In this document: one piece after another, positions 62,879-64,000 of the stretch
How positions within the stretch are numbered: the stretch's first letter is position 1
Layout: each line of letters begins with the position of its first letter
Origin: an uncultured Prochlorococcus sp.
Lineage (GTDB): Bacteria > Cyanobacteriota > Cyanobacteriia > PCC-6307 > Cyanobiaceae
Direction: 5' to 3'
NCBI RefSeq assembly: GCF_902522795.1
Contig: NZ_CABYWZ010000001.1
Coordinates: forward strand, 62,001 to 126,000
Length of the DNA stretch: 64,000 nucleotides
The notes under the pieces: model-generated
The model's database searches: none
The model's input: the letters and a program-made list of their open reading frames with translations, nothing else
What the model was told of the DNA's origin: nothing
Translations under genes and position numbers: made by a program

Positions 62879-62986
62879 ATGAAATTTTTTTATGAAAAGT
62901 TTTGGGTTCCAGTTTTTGGTTATATCCTATCTAAATTTGTTTTTTTAATAGAAGGTGAAAAGCAGGATTTAAAAAAAAATAAATAA
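62879..62986 (+). CDS. Possible 35-aa peptide
   Basis: Translation MKFFYEKFWVPVFGYILSKFVFLIEGEKQDLKKNK*; starts 4 nt after the preceding ORF stop. Confidence 0.35.
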   Translation: MKFFYEKFWVPVFGYILSKFVFLIEGEKQDLKKNK

Positions 62987-63119
62987 ATTACTTTTTTTAT
63001 AAAGTATTTTTTAATACATAATTTAAGTCAATATATTTTGATAACAACAAAAGACATACTTTAAATCTTTGAACATATGCATGGTTAATATATAAACTTA
63101 TTGCTTTTTAGCAAATAAA

Positions 63120-63299
63120 ATGAACAAAATTAATTTGTTAAAGCCATATACAGTGCACTACCGTGATCTTCAAAATATAAGATTTGAAAATTGTTTTTAT
63201 GCTTTTGATGCTTACGAGGCTAGAACACTTGCAATGGAATTTAATAAGTATATAAATGAGCATCCAAACAGTATAGACTTAATAAGATGCGAAAAATGA
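63120..63299 (+). CDS. Small hypothetical protein, 59 aa
   Basis: Translation MNKINLLKPYTVHYRDLQNIRFENCFYAFDAYEARTLAMEFNKYINEHPNSIDLIRCEK*; balanced composition suggests a real gene. Confidence 0.55.
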   Translation: MNKINLLKPYTVHYRDLQNIRFENCFYAFDAYEARTLAMEFNKYINEHPNSIDLIRCEK

Positions 63300-63332
63300 A
63301 TAAAAATTTATTAATTAAAAATAATAAAATAT

Positions 63333-64000
63333 TTAAACACTTAAGAATTTATCAATAACTGCTTGACTCAATTCACTAGTATTTCCGCTAGCAACAATAC
63401 CTCCACGTTGCATCGCATAATATCTATTGGCTTGTCTTACAAAATGCAAGTGTTGTTCAACTAATAAAACACCAATTCCAGTATCACTAATTATCTGATT
63501 AATTGCATTTTCAATGTCTAAAACTATATTCGGCTGAATGCCTTCCGTTGGTTCGTCAAGTAATAAAAGTTGAGGTTTGCCAAGCAATGCTCTTGCAATA
63601 GCAAGTTGCTGTTGTTGTCCTCCACTAAGATCTCCACCTTTCCTTTGTATAAAATCTTTTAAGATTGGGAAGAGATCATAAATAAATGGATCTATTTTTT
63701 TGTTCTTGGATAATCCACCCGGCAGAGACTCCATTCCTAACATAAGATTTTCTTCTACTGATAGATATGGAATGATTTCTCTCCCTTGAGGTACGTATGC
63801 CATTCCTTTCCTAGCCCTCTGATGAGGAGCTTTTCTATTGATATTTTCGCCAATCAAATAAATATCACCTTTTCTTTGTTTTAACAGACCAATAAGGGAT
63901 TTCAACAAAGTTGTTTTGCCAACTCCATTCCTTCCAATCAAACAAACCATTTCTCCTGATTGAACATTTAAATCTACATCTCTGAGAATATGACTTTCGC
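63333..64000 (-). CDS. urtE: Urea ABC transporter ATP-binding protein UrtE, truncated by the window end
   Basis: GRNGVGKTTLLKSLIGLL, YVPQGREIIPYLSVEENL, LSGGQQQQLAIARALLGKPQLLLLDEPTEGIQPNI. The frame stays open upstream (ESHILRDVDLNVQSGE) to the window edge. Confidence 0.9.
   Translation of the reverse strand, partial: ESHILRDVDLNVQSGEMVCLIGRNGVGKTTLLKSLIGLLKQRKGDIYLIGENINRKAPHQRARKGMAYVPQGREIIPYLSVEENLMLGMESLPGGLSKNKKIDPFIYDLFPILKDFIQRKGGDLSGGQQQQLAIARALLGKPQLLLLDEPTEGIQPNIVLDIENAINQIISDTGIGVLLVEQHLHFVRQANRYYAMQRGGIVASGNTSELSQAVIDKFLSV

Overview
The window is AT-rich and densely coding, with short intergenic gaps. Gene content and protein sequences fit a Prochlorococcus chromosome, probably a high-light clade; this is recognised from protein sequence and no search was run. 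I see no rRNA, tRNA, CRISPR array, transposase or prophage. Most of the window is core metabolism: pcyA (3' end), devBCA-type exporter, rpsB-tsf, recG, sir, glyS, chlP, typA, lptB, ccsA, rpe, glpX, hemA, glgC, gnd, pgl, ilvD, purS/purQ, class II and class I aldolases, accD, prk, leuB, lpxD, proB, ruvX, hisA, pgsA, nth, futC, ferritin and urtE (partial). From about 54 kb the content becomes iron-related and accessory, and from about 59.3 to 63.3 kb it is a low-density tract of small ORFs. The observations most worth a second look are: (1) the class I fructose-bisphosphate aldolase gene has a single in-frame TAA, with full homology continuing in the same frame after it; (2) the rpsB leader contains interleaved long helices (a possible pseudoknot) plus a competing hairpin; (3) a Crp/Fnr-family regulator gene next to ferritin has a 17/19 Fur-box match upstream; (4) a tightly coupled operon encodes a Rieske oxygenase, a 33-aa membrane microprotein and an ABC ATPase with no permease; (5) there is a 54-aa protein with two CXXCXGXG motifs, a DUF296-glutaredoxin fusion, and an F420-ligase-like protein without visible F420 context.
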